Shown in pieces: positions 25,409 through 33,516 of a stretch of DNA of 64,000 nucleotides; the stretch's first letter is position 1, and every line of letters starts with the position of its first letter. The notes beneath the pieces were generated by a model. It saw nothing but the letters and a program-made list of their open reading frames with translations. It was not told the DNA's origin and did not search any database. The position numbers and the translations under genes were made by a program. This stretch comes from an uncultured Clostridium sp. (GTDB taxonomy: Bacteria; Bacillota; Clostridia; Oscillospirales; Acutalibacteraceae), in assembly GCA_902471875.1 (NCBI GenBank), contig CABRLN010000001.1:1-64000 (forward strand), in the 5' to 3' direction.

Positions 25409-25437
25409 TTGACAAATTGCAAATTCCATAATATAAT
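25409..25437 (+). promoter_or_regulatory. tRNA-Met/Glu promoter
   Basis: Perfect TTGACA (25409-25414), 17-bp spacer, perfect TATAAT (25432-25437), 32 bp before tRNA-Met. Confidence 0.85.
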
Positions 25438-25469
25438 AAACAAGCTGACTGATGAGTTGGAAAATACAT

Positions 25470-25546
25470 GGCGGAATAGCTCAGCTGGCTAGAGCATTCG
25501 GTTCATACCCGAAGTGTCGTAGGTTCAAGTCCTATTTCCGCTACCA
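25470..25546 (+). tRNA. tRNA-Met (anticodon CAT)
   Basis: Acceptor GGCGGAA / TTCCGCT with encoded CCA, D-arm AGCTCAGCTGGCTAGAGC, anticodon loop TTCATAC (CAT), T-arm TAGGTTCAAGTCCTA. The first acceptor pair is intact, so it looks like an elongator-type tRNA rather than initiator; a CAT tRNA could also be a lysidine-modified Ile2 tRNA, which I cannot exclude. Confidence 0.9.
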
Positions 25547-25551
25547 GATAT

Positions 25552-25626
25552 GGCCCGGTGGTCAAGCGGTTAAGACACCGCCCTTTCACGGCGGTAACAC
25601 GGGTTCGATTCCCGTCCGGGTCACCA
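25552..25626 (+). tRNA. tRNA-Glu (anticodon TTC)
   Basis: Acceptor GGCCCGG / CCGGGTC, encoded CCA, anticodon stem-loop CCGCCCTTTCACGGCGG giving TTC, T-arm CGGGTTCGATTCCCG. Five nt after tRNA-Met, one transcript. Confidence 0.96.
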
Positions 25627-25627
25627 T

Positions 25628-25672
25628 AAAAACCTTTAATGTGCATTATAATTGTACGTTAAAGGTTTTTGT
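25628..25672 (+). terminator. tRNA-Met/Glu terminator
   Basis: AAAACCTTTAA / TTAAAGGTTTT stem followed by TGTTTT directly after tRNA-Glu. Confidence 0.75.
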
Positions 25673-25835
25673 TTTATTTGACAACTTTTTATTTTACACA
25701 ATGCTAACGTCTTCTCTTGAGAAAAAAGTCTTTTATCATCCTTATTTTTCACGAAATCTACAATAAATCTATTTGCATTTTAATAGACTTTTTAACTTTG
25801 TTAAAGCTTATTTAAAAAGCCCATTAAGTAAAATT

Positions 25836-25869
25836 GAAGCCGACACACCTTAAGGCGTGTCGGCTTCAT
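25836..25869 (-). other. G+C-rich long hairpin without T-run
   Basis: Arms GAAGCCGACACACC and GGCGTGTCGGCTTC around TTAA. In minus-strand RNA all 14 pairs form (one G-U); in plus-strand RNA the same position is an A-C mismatch. No T-run follows on either strand. Confidence 0.5.
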
Positions 25870-26277
25870 GAGTAAGGAAATAAAAATGAAATGAAAAAGA
25901 TGTATGCAAAGTTATTTTCCTTTGCCATTATATTTTCAATCAAAATATCTGATAAAATATATGGACAAAGGTATGTCCCCAAATAAAACAACCCACTATC
26001 ATTAATTAAAAAACACAAAACTTTAATATACTATATTTATTAACATAATTATTATAACACAAATATTATTTATAATAAAGAGTATAAACAAAAAAATTAA
26101 TATTTTGTTTATTTTTCATAAATAGACTATTTAATCAATATATATGTTGAATAATAAAAGTTTTAAAAACGCAATAACTTTTTAAAAATGACAAATGAGT
26201 ATTAGGAAGAAATATAGAGCATTTAAAAGATTTTATGAGATAATATATGTGTAAATTAAATTTTTGCCAAAAACCTG
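25870..26277. other. AT-rich intergenic region
   Basis: No gene supported. A 31-codon plus frame (MKKMYAKLFSFAIIFSIKIS...) at about 25890-25985 has a weak site and resembles only a signal-like stretch. Confidence 0.35.
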
Positions 26278-26306
26278 TTGACTTTGGTTTTTGACTATGG
26301 TATTAT
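26278..26306 (+). promoter_or_regulatory. rplM-rpsI promoter
   Basis: TTGACT (26278-26283), 17-bp spacer, TATTAT (26301-26306), about 70 bp before rplM. Confidence 0.75.
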
Positions 26307-26314
26307 CTATCGTG

Positions 26315-26345
26315 CAATAAGTAATAGGTTTTATACTTATTTAAA
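26315..26345 (+). promoter_or_regulatory. Leader hairpin before rplM, candidate L13 leader
   Basis: AATAAGTA...TACTTATT forms a hairpin in the short 5' leader. Firmicute rplM transcripts often carry an L13-leader element for autoregulation; I see the position and a hairpin but cannot verify the family consensus. Confidence 0.35.
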
Positions 26346-26374
26346 AAGATTTTATTAATACGGAGGAAAGAGTT

Positions 26375-26803
26375 ATGTCTACTTTTATGGCAAAAAAAGG
26401 CGAAGTAGAACGTAAGTGGTATATTCTTGATGCTGCCGGCAAACCACTGGGACGTACAGCTGCTCAGGCTGCTACACTTCTAAGAGGTAAGCACAAGCCA
26501 ACTTACACACCACACGTTGACTGTGGTGATTATGTTATCATCATTAACTGTGATAAGGCTGTACTAACAGGCAATAAGCTAACACAAAAGCACTGGTATC
26601 GTCACACAGGTTATGTTGGTCACTTAAAGGATACAAGGTACGATACACTTATGGCTACAAGACCTGAAAAGGCAATGGAGCTTGCTGTTAAGGGTATGGT
26701 TCCATCTAATACAATTGGCAGAGCAGCATTACTAAGACTAAAGCTGGTTTGCGGTGAAGAACACAAGCACCAGGCTCAAAAGCCTGAGGTTTGGGACAAG
26801 TAA
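26375..26803 (+). CDS. rplM: 50S ribosomal protein L13
   Basis: 142 residues, the normal length. Typical sequence landmarks: KKGEVERKWYILDAAGKPLG, RLA-like TAAQAATLLRGKHKPTYTPH, NCDKAVLTGNKLTQKHWYRH, and NTIGRAALLRLKL. Part of the large subunit. ACGGAGGAAAG precedes the ATG. rpsI follows after 17 nt, the universal pair. Confidence 0.98.
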   Translation: MSTFMAKKGEVERKWYILDAAGKPLGRTAAQAATLLRGKHKPTYTPHVDCGDYVIIINCDKAVLTGNKLTQKHWYRHTGYVGHLKDTRYDTLMATRPEKAMELAVKGMVPSNTIGRAALLRLKLVCGEEHKHQAQKPEVWDK

Positions 26804-26820
26804 GAAAGGAGGCAATATAA

Positions 26821-27222
26821 ATGTACGATCAAAAACCACATTTTTACGGCACAGGTAGAAGAAAGAGCTCTGTAGCAAGAGTTAGACTATACCAGGGTAC
26901 AGGTAAAATTACAATTAATGACAGAGATATCGATGAATATTTCGGCCTTGACACATTAAAGCTAATTGTTCGTCAGCCTCTTGAACTTACTGAAACAACT
27001 GAAAAGTTTGATATAGTTTGCAGAGTTGCAGGCGGCGGTGTTACAGGTCAGGCTGGTGCTATTCGTCATGGTATTTCAAGAGCACTATTGCAATATGACA
27101 GTGAGGCGCTAAGAGGAACACTGAAGAAAGCTGGCTTCCTAACTCGTGACCCAAGAATGAAAGAGCGTAAGAAATACGGTCTTAAGGCTGCTCGTAGAGC
27201 TCCACAGTTCTCAAAGAGATAA
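26821..27222 (+). CDS. rpsI: 30S ribosomal protein S9
   Basis: 133 residues. YGTGRRKSSVARVRLYQGTG at the start, GGGVTGQAGAIRHGISRALL in the middle and the conserved basic tail RAPQFSKR whose last Arg reaches the P-site tRNA. AAAGGAGG precedes the ATG. Confidence 0.98.
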   Translation: MYDQKPHFYGTGRRKSSVARVRLYQGTGKITINDRDIDEYFGLDTLKLIVRQPLELTETTEKFDIVCRVAGGGVTGQAGAIRHGISRALLQYDSEALRGTLKKAGFLTRDPRMKERKKYGLKAARRAPQFSKR

Positions 27223-27342
27223 AAATTCCTGTTATATATGTTTGTATTTTCCTATGTTTATGCAATTTCAACTTTGGGATGTATAAAAACGGAAGGAACT
27301 AACACATAACTAATAGGTAAATAACAGAATAGTTTGTTAATT

Positions 27343-27378
27343 AAGAACACTTTCGATTACCGAAGGTGTTCTTTTTTA
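27343..27378 (+). terminator. rplM-rpsI terminator
   Basis: AAGAACACTTTCG-ATTAC-CGAAGGTGTTCTT followed by TTTTA; a 13-bp stem. Confidence 0.85.
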
Positions 27379-27489
27379 TTTTTGAATACCAAATATATTA
27401 ATAACATATATGATTATAAATAGTTGGTATTAAATATTATAAATGTACATTTATATAAATATTTACAGAAGAAAATTTCGGTCTATATA

Positions 27490-27614
27490 TCCTTATTATG
27501 CTTTTGTGATAACGGACTAATAAATTATGTGCATCAGTCTGATGGCAGTAAAATACTTTACACCTAAATGTATCATTTAACATAAGTGGTTCGGCAAGTG
27601 CTAATTCATTACCT
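27490..27614 (+). pseudogene. Decayed 5' part of the RHS gene
   Basis: Upstream of the long RHS frame, a different frame reads FCDNGLINYVHQSDGSKILY T then stops; the frame of the RHS gene itself continues back to a stop at 27549 (NTLHLNVSFNISGSASANSL). 'NGLINYVHQSDGSKILYTY' has the style of an RHS/YD repeat. So a longer RHS gene has been cut and frameshifted here; no promoter, signal peptide or good ribosome-binding site remains. Confidence 0.5.
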
Positions 27615-30482
27615 TTGCGTGATAACAGGCAGTATGGAATAAAACTGTCAATATATTATGCAGACAGTAATACTCCTGAGGAGCATATACAGTCATTTAA
27701 TGAGTGTACTTCTGCCCAGCAAGCTACAGCAGCAACAATAACTCCGGAAAGAAGTAATATTTTGATAAATAAAGTTGTATTTAGCTTTATTTACGATTAT
27801 AATATAGGTAATATGACAGCTAATAAGGCTATGCTGAATATGGACTTGTCTTCAGCTGATACTATTTTTGATGATATTGAAGATGATGCTGATGATACTG
27901 AAACCGACGAAAATGCTACCGAAGAAATTAATACCGAGCCATACCAGGGTTATGTGTATAACTACGATACCTTTGATAATATTACACAAAGCAGCTTTGG
28001 TACAGTTTTAACTGATTCACAAGGCAACGAAACGCTAGACTCATCAAAGCCGCACATTACTACAAGTACTACATATAATTCTACAGGTAACTACATTACA
28101 TCAGAAACAGATTCAAGAGGTAAAACCATTACCTACAATGTTAATGATGCAAACGGAATTATTAATTCTGTTAATGACGCAAAGGACAATACAGTGTCTT
28201 ATACCTATGACAGCAATTCTGACAATATTACAGCTGTCAGCAGTAGCGGTACAGAGAACAATTATTCATATAATGCAAGTGGTTTATTATCGTCTATATC
28301 ACATAATGGATTTAGCTATAACTTTACATATGATGCCTTTGGTAATAATCAGTCCGTTTCAGTGGGCAACAGCACGTTAGCAACTAATAGCTATGGTACA
28401 AGCAATTATAACCTTGTTAGAACCACCTATGGTAACGGTGACTATATTAAATATACCTATGATAGATATGACAGGGTATCATCAGTAGCTAACGACAAGG
28501 GCACGTTAATAAGCTATGTTTATAATAAAAAGGGTTTAGTTGCAAAAACTGTTGATTATTCATCAGGCATTACTACCGAATATCTTTACAGTATGTGGGG
28601 GTCACTGCAAAATACTGAAACTACCGGTACAGATAACAACACCCTAACTTACCAAACAGTAAATGAAAACGGAAACGCTGTGTCAGTTTCAAAAATTATG
28701 CAGGACACTAAAACAGTCACCACAGAAACTGACGAAGACGGCAACAGCATTATTAACAATGACGGCTGGAAGGTTACTCAGTCTACCGATGAATTAGACA
28801 GAGCTTTAACAGAAACCGTTACACCGTCAGGCGACAAAGCCACACCAATAACTAAAAGCTACACATATGTAGATGGTAACGGCACAAATGAAACCACTGA
28901 ATTAGTCAAGTCTATAACCTATAAACAGGGTGATAAGGTAATTGCAAAATATTCATATGAATATGATGATAACAATAACATCTCTAAGGTGTACGAAAAC
29001 GATGAACTTGTAGAAGAATATACCTATGACAACAATAACCAGCTTTACAGGTTAAAGGATTATAAAAACCACAAGCAAGTGATATACAGTTATGATAATG
29101 GTGGTAACATCAACAATACAAATGAACAGTATATGGATTCCATTGGGCTTACTTCAGGAAGTTTATATGGAGGAATATATTGTTATAACGACACAGAATG
29201 GAAAGATAAGCTTACAAAGTACAACAGTTACGATATAACTTATGACGAAGTGGGAAATCCGTTGAATTACCGCAACGGAATGTCAATGACATGGGAAAAC
29301 GGCAGACAGTTGAAAGAATTAATTGTAAATGATGAGCTGACTGTAGAGTACGAATATAATGCTAACGGACTAAGAACTAAAAAGAGCCTTTATGACGGCA
29401 CAGACTATTATAACTATTATTATGACGAAAATAATAACCTTACAGCACTGTGTGACCATTACGGCAAAATAATGCAGTTCTACTATGGTGCTGACGGTAC
29501 AGTAGTATCTATGCGGCATAAAGATATAATGTATTATTATGTTAAAAACCTGCAAGGTGACATAACAGCACTGGTAAAAGCTGACGGTGCAGTAGTTGCA
29601 AACTATTCCTATGATGTTTGGGGCAAGGTGCTTTCAATTACTGACGCAAACGGCAACAAAATAACTGCCGACACAAATGTAGCACTTATAAACCCGTTCC
29701 GCTACCGTGGCTATGTTTATGACGATGAGTCAGGCTTGTACTACCTACAGTCCCGCTACTACGACCCTGAAACAGGCAGGTTTGTAAATGCTGATACTTA
29801 TACTTATACTGATACGGGCAATTCTGTTTTAAGTACTAATATGTTTGCTTACTGTGAGAATGATCCGATTAATGCGATGGATAGAAATGGCCATATGCTA
29901 TATTATTATGGATGGAAAATTTTAGATTATTATATATCATCAGCAATAAATTATTCAAATTATGAAAATAACTCAAGGTATTATTTTAATAAATGTATTA
30001 TCAACCAGAGCAATGATAGTAAAGTCAAAAAGATTAGAATGGGTCTTTTTACAGGAGATTATAATGGTTGTGGTTGGATTGCAACATATAATGCTTTAAG
30101 ATTATTACGATGTTATACTATACAACCTAAGAATATAATTACATATTTGGAAAGACGAGGTCAATTGCTTTATTGTGCATTTGGTGTAACTCCATGGTCA
30201 ATAGCTGACTATATGTCTTATATCGGATATTCTGTTGATAGAGAAGCATTTCCGCAAAGTATTAATGATAAATTAAAAAAGAAATATAGGGTATGTATAT
30301 TAATGTATGCACATAACAAAGGTGCACATTATATCGCTATTACATATCGGAAAGATAACAAGAAATATTATGCTTATAATGTTTTTAGGGGTTCAAAATC
30401 TTTTGAAAAATGGGATAATTTGGATTATGTACTAAAACAAGTGAATCACTATTCATATTTATATTGTATATGGATTAGGTGA
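27615..30482 (+). CDS. RHS-repeat polymorphic toxin with papain/C39-like tip
   Basis: 955 residues from a TTG at 27615 without a convincing ribosome-binding site, so the real start may be lost. Residues about 110-690 are YD/RHS repeats (e.g. YTYDRYDRVSSVANDKGTLI) that build the shell. The RHS core ends with NPFRYRGYVYDDESGLYYLQ and RYYDPETGRFVNAD, then NAMDRNG at about 760. The tip (about 765-955) has Cys819 in YNGCGWIATYNAL, His905 in KGAHYIAITY and Asn922 in YYAYNVF, the order of a papain-like/C39-type cysteine peptidase, so it is probably a protease or deamidase toxin. The lipoprotein gene downstream is a candidate immunity gene. No export signal remains. Confidence 0.82.
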   Translation: MRDNRQYGIKLSIYYADSNTPEEHIQSFNECTSAQQATAATITPERSNILINKVVFSFIYDYNIGNMTANKAMLNMDLSSADTIFDDIEDDADDTETDENATEEINTEPYQGYVYNYDTFDNITQSSFGTVLTDSQGNETLDSSKPHITTSTTYNSTGNYITSETDSRGKTITYNVNDANGIINSVNDAKDNTVSYTYDSNSDNITAVSSSGTENNYSYNASGLLSSISHNGFSYNFTYDAFGNNQSVSVGNSTLATNSYGTSNYNLVRTTYGNGDYIKYTYDRYDRVSSVANDKGTLISYVYNKKGLVAKTVDYSSGITTEYLYSMWGSLQNTETTGTDNNTLTYQTVNENGNAVSVSKIMQDTKTVTTETDEDGNSIINNDGWKVTQSTDELDRALTETVTPSGDKATPITKSYTYVDGNGTNETTELVKSITYKQGDKVIAKYSYEYDDNNNISKVYENDELVEEYTYDNNNQLYRLKDYKNHKQVIYSYDNGGNINNTNEQYMDSIGLTSGSLYGGIYCYNDTEWKDKLTKYNSYDITYDEVGNPLNYRNGMSMTWENGRQLKELIVNDELTVEYEYNANGLRTKKSLYDGTDYYNYYYDENNNLTALCDHYGKIMQFYYGADGTVVSMRHKDIMYYYVKNLQGDITALVKADGAVVANYSYDVWGKVLSITDANGNKITADTNVALINPFRYRGYVYDDESGLYYLQSRYYDPETGRFVNADTYTYTDTGNSVLSTNMFAYCENDPINAMDRNGHMLYYYGWKILDYYISSAINYSNYENNSRYYFNKCIINQSNDSKVKKIRMGLFTGDYNGCGWIATYNALRLLRCYTIQPKNIITYLERRGQLLYCAFGVTPWSIADYMSYIGYSVDREAFPQSINDKLKKKYRVCILMYAHNKGAHYIAITYRKDNKKYYAYNVFRGSKSFEKWDNLDYVLKQVNHYSYLYCIWIR
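29702..29860 (+). repeat. RHS core end, repeat copy A
   Basis: Codes for the conserved end of the RHS core. It matches copy C (33119-33271) with only two substitutions and one 6-base insertion (an extra TTATAC within ACTTATACTTATACTG). The last part also matches copy B at 31090. Confidence 0.92.
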
Positions 30483-30636
30483 TGAAAGTTATTGAAACTA
30501 TTTTGGAGAATCTTTTTAATTCAATTTTCATATTAAACTTTTATTACAATCTAATATCTTGTTATACTACTAAGCCTGATATCCAAGTTTTTACTTAATT
30601 TAAAGATAATTTTATTATATTAGGAGGTATTATTTA

Positions 30637-31032
30637 ATGAAACAGATAAGAAAAAGAATTAATTTATTTTTATGCTCAATAATTATATTGTGTGGTAACC
30701 TGTGTAGTTGTGATTTAACGATATATCCAGAATTTGGACATTATTTTTGCAAAGAACCGTATTTTGAACTGTATTACAATATCGATTATGATACGCCAGG
30801 TAATTCTCAAATGGAATATAATGGTGAAGTTACAGATGCTAATTTAAATATACTAGGATCCGCAGGCTCTATAGTTATTATTGATAGTAATGGCAATGAT
30901 ATGGAGTATCCGTATTATGTAAAGTGGAATCTCGACGAAAATGGAAATATTATTATGGAACGATATACTTACAAAGATACCGATGAATTTGCAATTGAAT
31001 ATTACGATACAATTACACTGGAAAAGCAATAA
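30637..31032 (+). CDS. Small lipoprotein, candidate immunity protein for tip 1
   Basis: 131 residues. Lipoprotein signal: MKQIRKRINLFLCSIIILCG then CSCD, with the anchoring Cys near residue 25-27. The mature part is acidic and beta-rich (EYNGEVTDANLNILGSAGSI). AGGAGG is 9 nt before the ATG. It lies right after the toxin tip and before the next orphan tip, the usual place of an immunity gene; the outer-membrane-leaflet position would suit neutralising a toxin outside the cell. Function is inferred from position only. Confidence 0.65.
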   Translation: MKQIRKRINLFLCSIIILCGNLCSCDLTIYPEFGHYFCKEPYFELYYNIDYDTPGNSQMEYNGEVTDANLNILGSAGSIVIIDSNGNDMEYPYYVKWNLDENGNIIMERYTYKDTDEFAIEYYDTITLEKQ

Positions 31033-31083
31033 GAACTACTTATAAAAATATTTATCAAGTTTATATGTCCATAATCATTATAA

Positions 31084-31848
31084 TATGCTCCTGAAACAGG
31101 CAGGTTTGTAAATGCTGATGTTTATACTGATACGGGCAATTCTGTTTTAAGTACTAATATGTTTGCTTACTGTGAGAACAACCCTGTAAATGCTGTTGAC
31201 CCTACAGGAGAAGATGCTTGGTGGTTGCAGGATACTAATGCTGTATTTGGATGCGGACATACATCATTATTAATACAAGAAAGCAAGGGCAAGTGGTGGT
31301 ATTTTTATTGGGGTCCTAATTCAGTAAAATTAATTTATATTGGAACTACCACATTGTCAAATCTAAATAAATACTTACATAAAAAGGGAGAATACGATCA
31401 ACGTGATAGTTATACAAAAAAAATACATTTATATGGTAATTTTTACGGGTCTTTAAAATATATTTGCGAAGTTTTATTACATAGATCTGTGAGAGAACTA
31501 AAAAACAAAGGGAAAATTGGAGGTGATGTAGCATGGAATTTTTCATATGATCTTTTAACTTGGAATTGTATGCAAGTAAGTGCCACAGCTTTGATGCATG
31601 GAACATTTAAATATAACCATAGATCATATATAAAAGCATTAACATATGCGAGGCTATATACAATACCTAATTGGGCATATAGTCACATGATTTTAATGCA
31701 AAGATGTTTTAGTCTTTATGGTAATTCTAGTTATAATATGATAAATCGCTTTGTTGATCCATGGGTTATAGAGTATTATAATAACCCTAATCGAATACAT
31801 CCTTTTATATTATCATATCTTCGGTGTATACATGTAAGGTTATATTAA
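31084..31848 (+). CDS. Orphan RHS tip 2: permuted papain-like domain
   Basis: Open frame of 255 codons with no start codon before ATG 31159. It begins with the last about 35 residues of the RHS core (PETGRFVNAD, NMFAYCENNPVNAVDPTGED) and continues into a tip different from tip 1. Numbered from 31159, His34 in FGCGHTSLLIQ and Cys137 in LLTWNCMQVSATAL appear in His-then-Cys order, with KGKWWYFYWGP between. This is the layout of circularly permuted NlpC/P60-like (papain-fold) hydrolases. It is probably silent unless recombination through the shared core joins it to the main gene. The following membrane protein is its candidate immunity partner. Confidence 0.65.
   Translation, partial: YAPETGRFVNADVYTDTGNSVLSTNMFAYCENNPVNAVDPTGEDAWWLQDTNAVFGCGHTSLLIQESKGKWWYFYWGPNSVKLIYIGTTTLSNLNKYLHKKGEYDQRDSYTKKIHLYGNFYGSLKYICEVLLHRSVRELKNKGKIGGDVAWNFSYDLLTWNCMQVSATALMHGTFKYNHRSYIKALTYARLYTIPNWAYSHMILMQRCFSLYGNSSYNMINRFVDPWVIEYYNNPNRIHPFILSYLRCIHVRLY
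31090..31191 (+). repeat. RHS core end, repeat copy B (orphan)
   Basis: 102 bases nearly identical to copies A and C (two substitutions versus C before NPVN). The frame is open only from 31084 and preceded by a stop, so the copy has no start of its own at the RHS core. Confidence 0.9.
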
Positions 31849-31866
31849 ACGAGGGAGTGACGCATT

Positions 31867-33018
31867 ATGAAAAAGTACAAAAATATAAAATATATGATTG
31901 TTGTGATAATATGTGTTATTTTATTAGCACTTACTTTAACAATAGGATTAAGAATATTTTTGAATATATTGTTATACAGTGATAATAATTCAAATATTGT
32001 GGTAAGCAAAAATATAGTGGATAATAAGTATAATAATTATGCTTTATCACATCGTCAATTAATTCAATCGCATGATTCTTTATATTATAATTATACAAAT
32101 GGGGATAAAACTGGTACATATAAAATAGACTCCACAAGTAGTCAAAAGGTTTTTTGTGGAGAGGACTATAGTCCTAAAGGTTTATTGTACTCCATTCTAT
32201 TTCCTACAACAATATCAATCACTTCTTGTAGCAATGATGTAATTATGTGTGAACAGGGAATTAGTTCATCGTGTGGAAGTCCCTCTTCGTGGGTAACTGA
32301 GGGAAAAATTATGACATTTATGCCGATAATTAAAAGTTATTGTACTTACTATCAATTACCTAAGAAGGAAATAGATACTTTAGATACAGTTACGTCTTTT
32401 GATATATATAATGATAATATTTATTATTATACTGAACATGAAATGTATCAAGTTGAAGAAAATAGTTTAAATAAGGTTTGTGAATTTACAGGTTTTCTTT
32501 CAGAAAAGGCTGATGATATTAATTCTTATCCTCAGGAGCACCGTCCTGTGCGTTATATAACTAATGATATAATTTATTGTAGTAATTGTGATGATGATTA
32601 TGAGAAGTTTACAGTGTATAGTATAGACTATTCAAAAAATGAGGAAACAGTTTTATTTGATACGAATCTGCCTATTAATACATTTGCAGTAAATAACAAC
32701 AAAGTTTATTTCTATTCTGAAATGTATCCTGATAACTTTTGCATATATCAAGTTAATTTAAATGGTAACAAAAAACCTAAAAAAATGTTTGATAATGCCC
32801 ATATGTTCAATATTTATGATAATAAATTATATGCTTGCACAGATAATGGACTTTTTGTTTTTGATTGCAATAATGGAAAAACTTATTGTATATATGATCA
32901 ATATGCATGGGATTGTTATATATTTGATAGTGATTGGATATATTTCGTCGATTATAATCAGAATTTATTTAGAATCTCTACAGATGGTAAAATTCTAGAA
33001 ACGGTTTTCAAGGTATAA
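31867..33018 (+). CDS. Membrane-anchored beta-propeller-like protein (DUF5050-like), candidate immunity for tip 2
   Basis: 383 residues. One N-terminal membrane helix (about 9-31, IVVIICVILLALTLTIGLRI) and then an extracytoplasmic domain with repeats such as DIYNDNIYYYTEHEMYQV, VNNNKVYFYSEMY, IYDNKLYACTDNGLFVF and DSDWIYFVDYNQNLFRI. These look like blades of the DUF5050/YncE-type propeller. GAGGGAGTGACGC precedes the ATG; it starts 18 nt after tip 2. An immunity role is inferred only from its place; general receptor or sensor roles are possible. Confidence 0.6.
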   Translation: MKKYKNIKYMIVVIICVILLALTLTIGLRIFLNILLYSDNNSNIVVSKNIVDNKYNNYALSHRQLIQSHDSLYYNYTNGDKTGTYKIDSTSSQKVFCGEDYSPKGLLYSILFPTTISITSCSNDVIMCEQGISSSCGSPSSWVTEGKIMTFMPIIKSYCTYYQLPKKEIDTLDTVTSFDIYNDNIYYYTEHEMYQVEENSLNKVCEFTGFLSEKADDINSYPQEHRPVRYITNDIIYCSNCDDDYEKFTVYSIDYSKNEETVLFDTNLPINTFAVNNNKVYFYSEMYPDNFCIYQVNLNGNKKPKKMFDNAHMFNIYDNKLYACTDNGLFVFDCNNGKTYCIYDQYAWDCYIFDSDWIYFVDYNQNLFRISTDGKILETVFKV

Positions 33019-33070
33019 AAATGTTTACCATATTTAAATATTTTTATGTAAGAAAGTAAATGGGCAATAT

Positions 33071-33103
33071 TAAGAGCAACAGTGATATTCTGTTGCTCTT
33101 ATA
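33071..33103 (+). terminator. Hairpin after the propeller gene
   Basis: AAGAGCAACAG-TGATATT-CTGTTGCTCTT, an 11-bp perfect stem without a T-run, just before repeat copy C. Confidence 0.6.
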
Positions 33104-33118
33104 AACATCCTCTCTGCA

Positions 33119-33284
33119 CTACCGTAACTATGTTTATGACGATGAGTCAGGCTTGTACTACCTACAGTCCCGCTACTACGACCCTGAAACAGGCAGGTTT
33201 GTAAATGCTGATACTTATACTGATACGGGCAATTCTGTTTTAAGTACTAATATGTTTGCTTACTGTGAGAACAACCCTGTAAAT
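33119..33284 (+). repeat. RHS core end, repeat copy C (remnant of a third cassette)
   Basis: Same sequence as copy A from CTACCGT to GTGAGAA with two substitutions and a 6-base gap; the end ACAACCCTGTAAAT is shared with copy B. After it the frame stops within about 15 codons, so the tip has been lost. No start codon. Confidence 0.9.
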
Positions 33285-33457
33285 ATTAATAACCTTAGAT
33301 ATATGAATTATACTTGTTATGCTTGAGTTAACGATATTCAATGAATAAAAAAGGAAGTAATAGATAAACTCAGGAAAAAGAAAACTAAAAATTATTTGTC
33401 ATTAAAAAGAATACATTAAAAAATACTTGAAATCATAAAATAAATATAACAACAAGA
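33285..33457. other. Non-coding remnant after core copy C
   Basis: AT-rich sequence with no open frame of note; presumably the decayed third tip/immunity cassette. Confidence 0.4.
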
Positions 33458-33507
33458 ATACTGAGTTTAAAGAAGCAGATTATGCTTCTTAGCTCAGTAT
33501 TTTTTAA
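33458..33507 (+). terminator. Terminator at the end of the RHS locus
   Basis: AATACTGAG...CTCAGTATT with a nested AAGAAGCA-GATTA-TGCTTCTT stem, followed by TTTTTT. Confidence 0.8.
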
Positions 33508-33516
33508 TAAATTATA

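Noticed and set aside
25452..25766. Open frame across tRNA-Met and tRNA-Glu
   Set aside because: Covers both tRNAs and their terminator; not a protein gene.
25890..25985. 31-codon frame MKKMYAKLFSFAII...
   Set aside because: Weak ribosome-binding site, no promoter, and no recognisable family.
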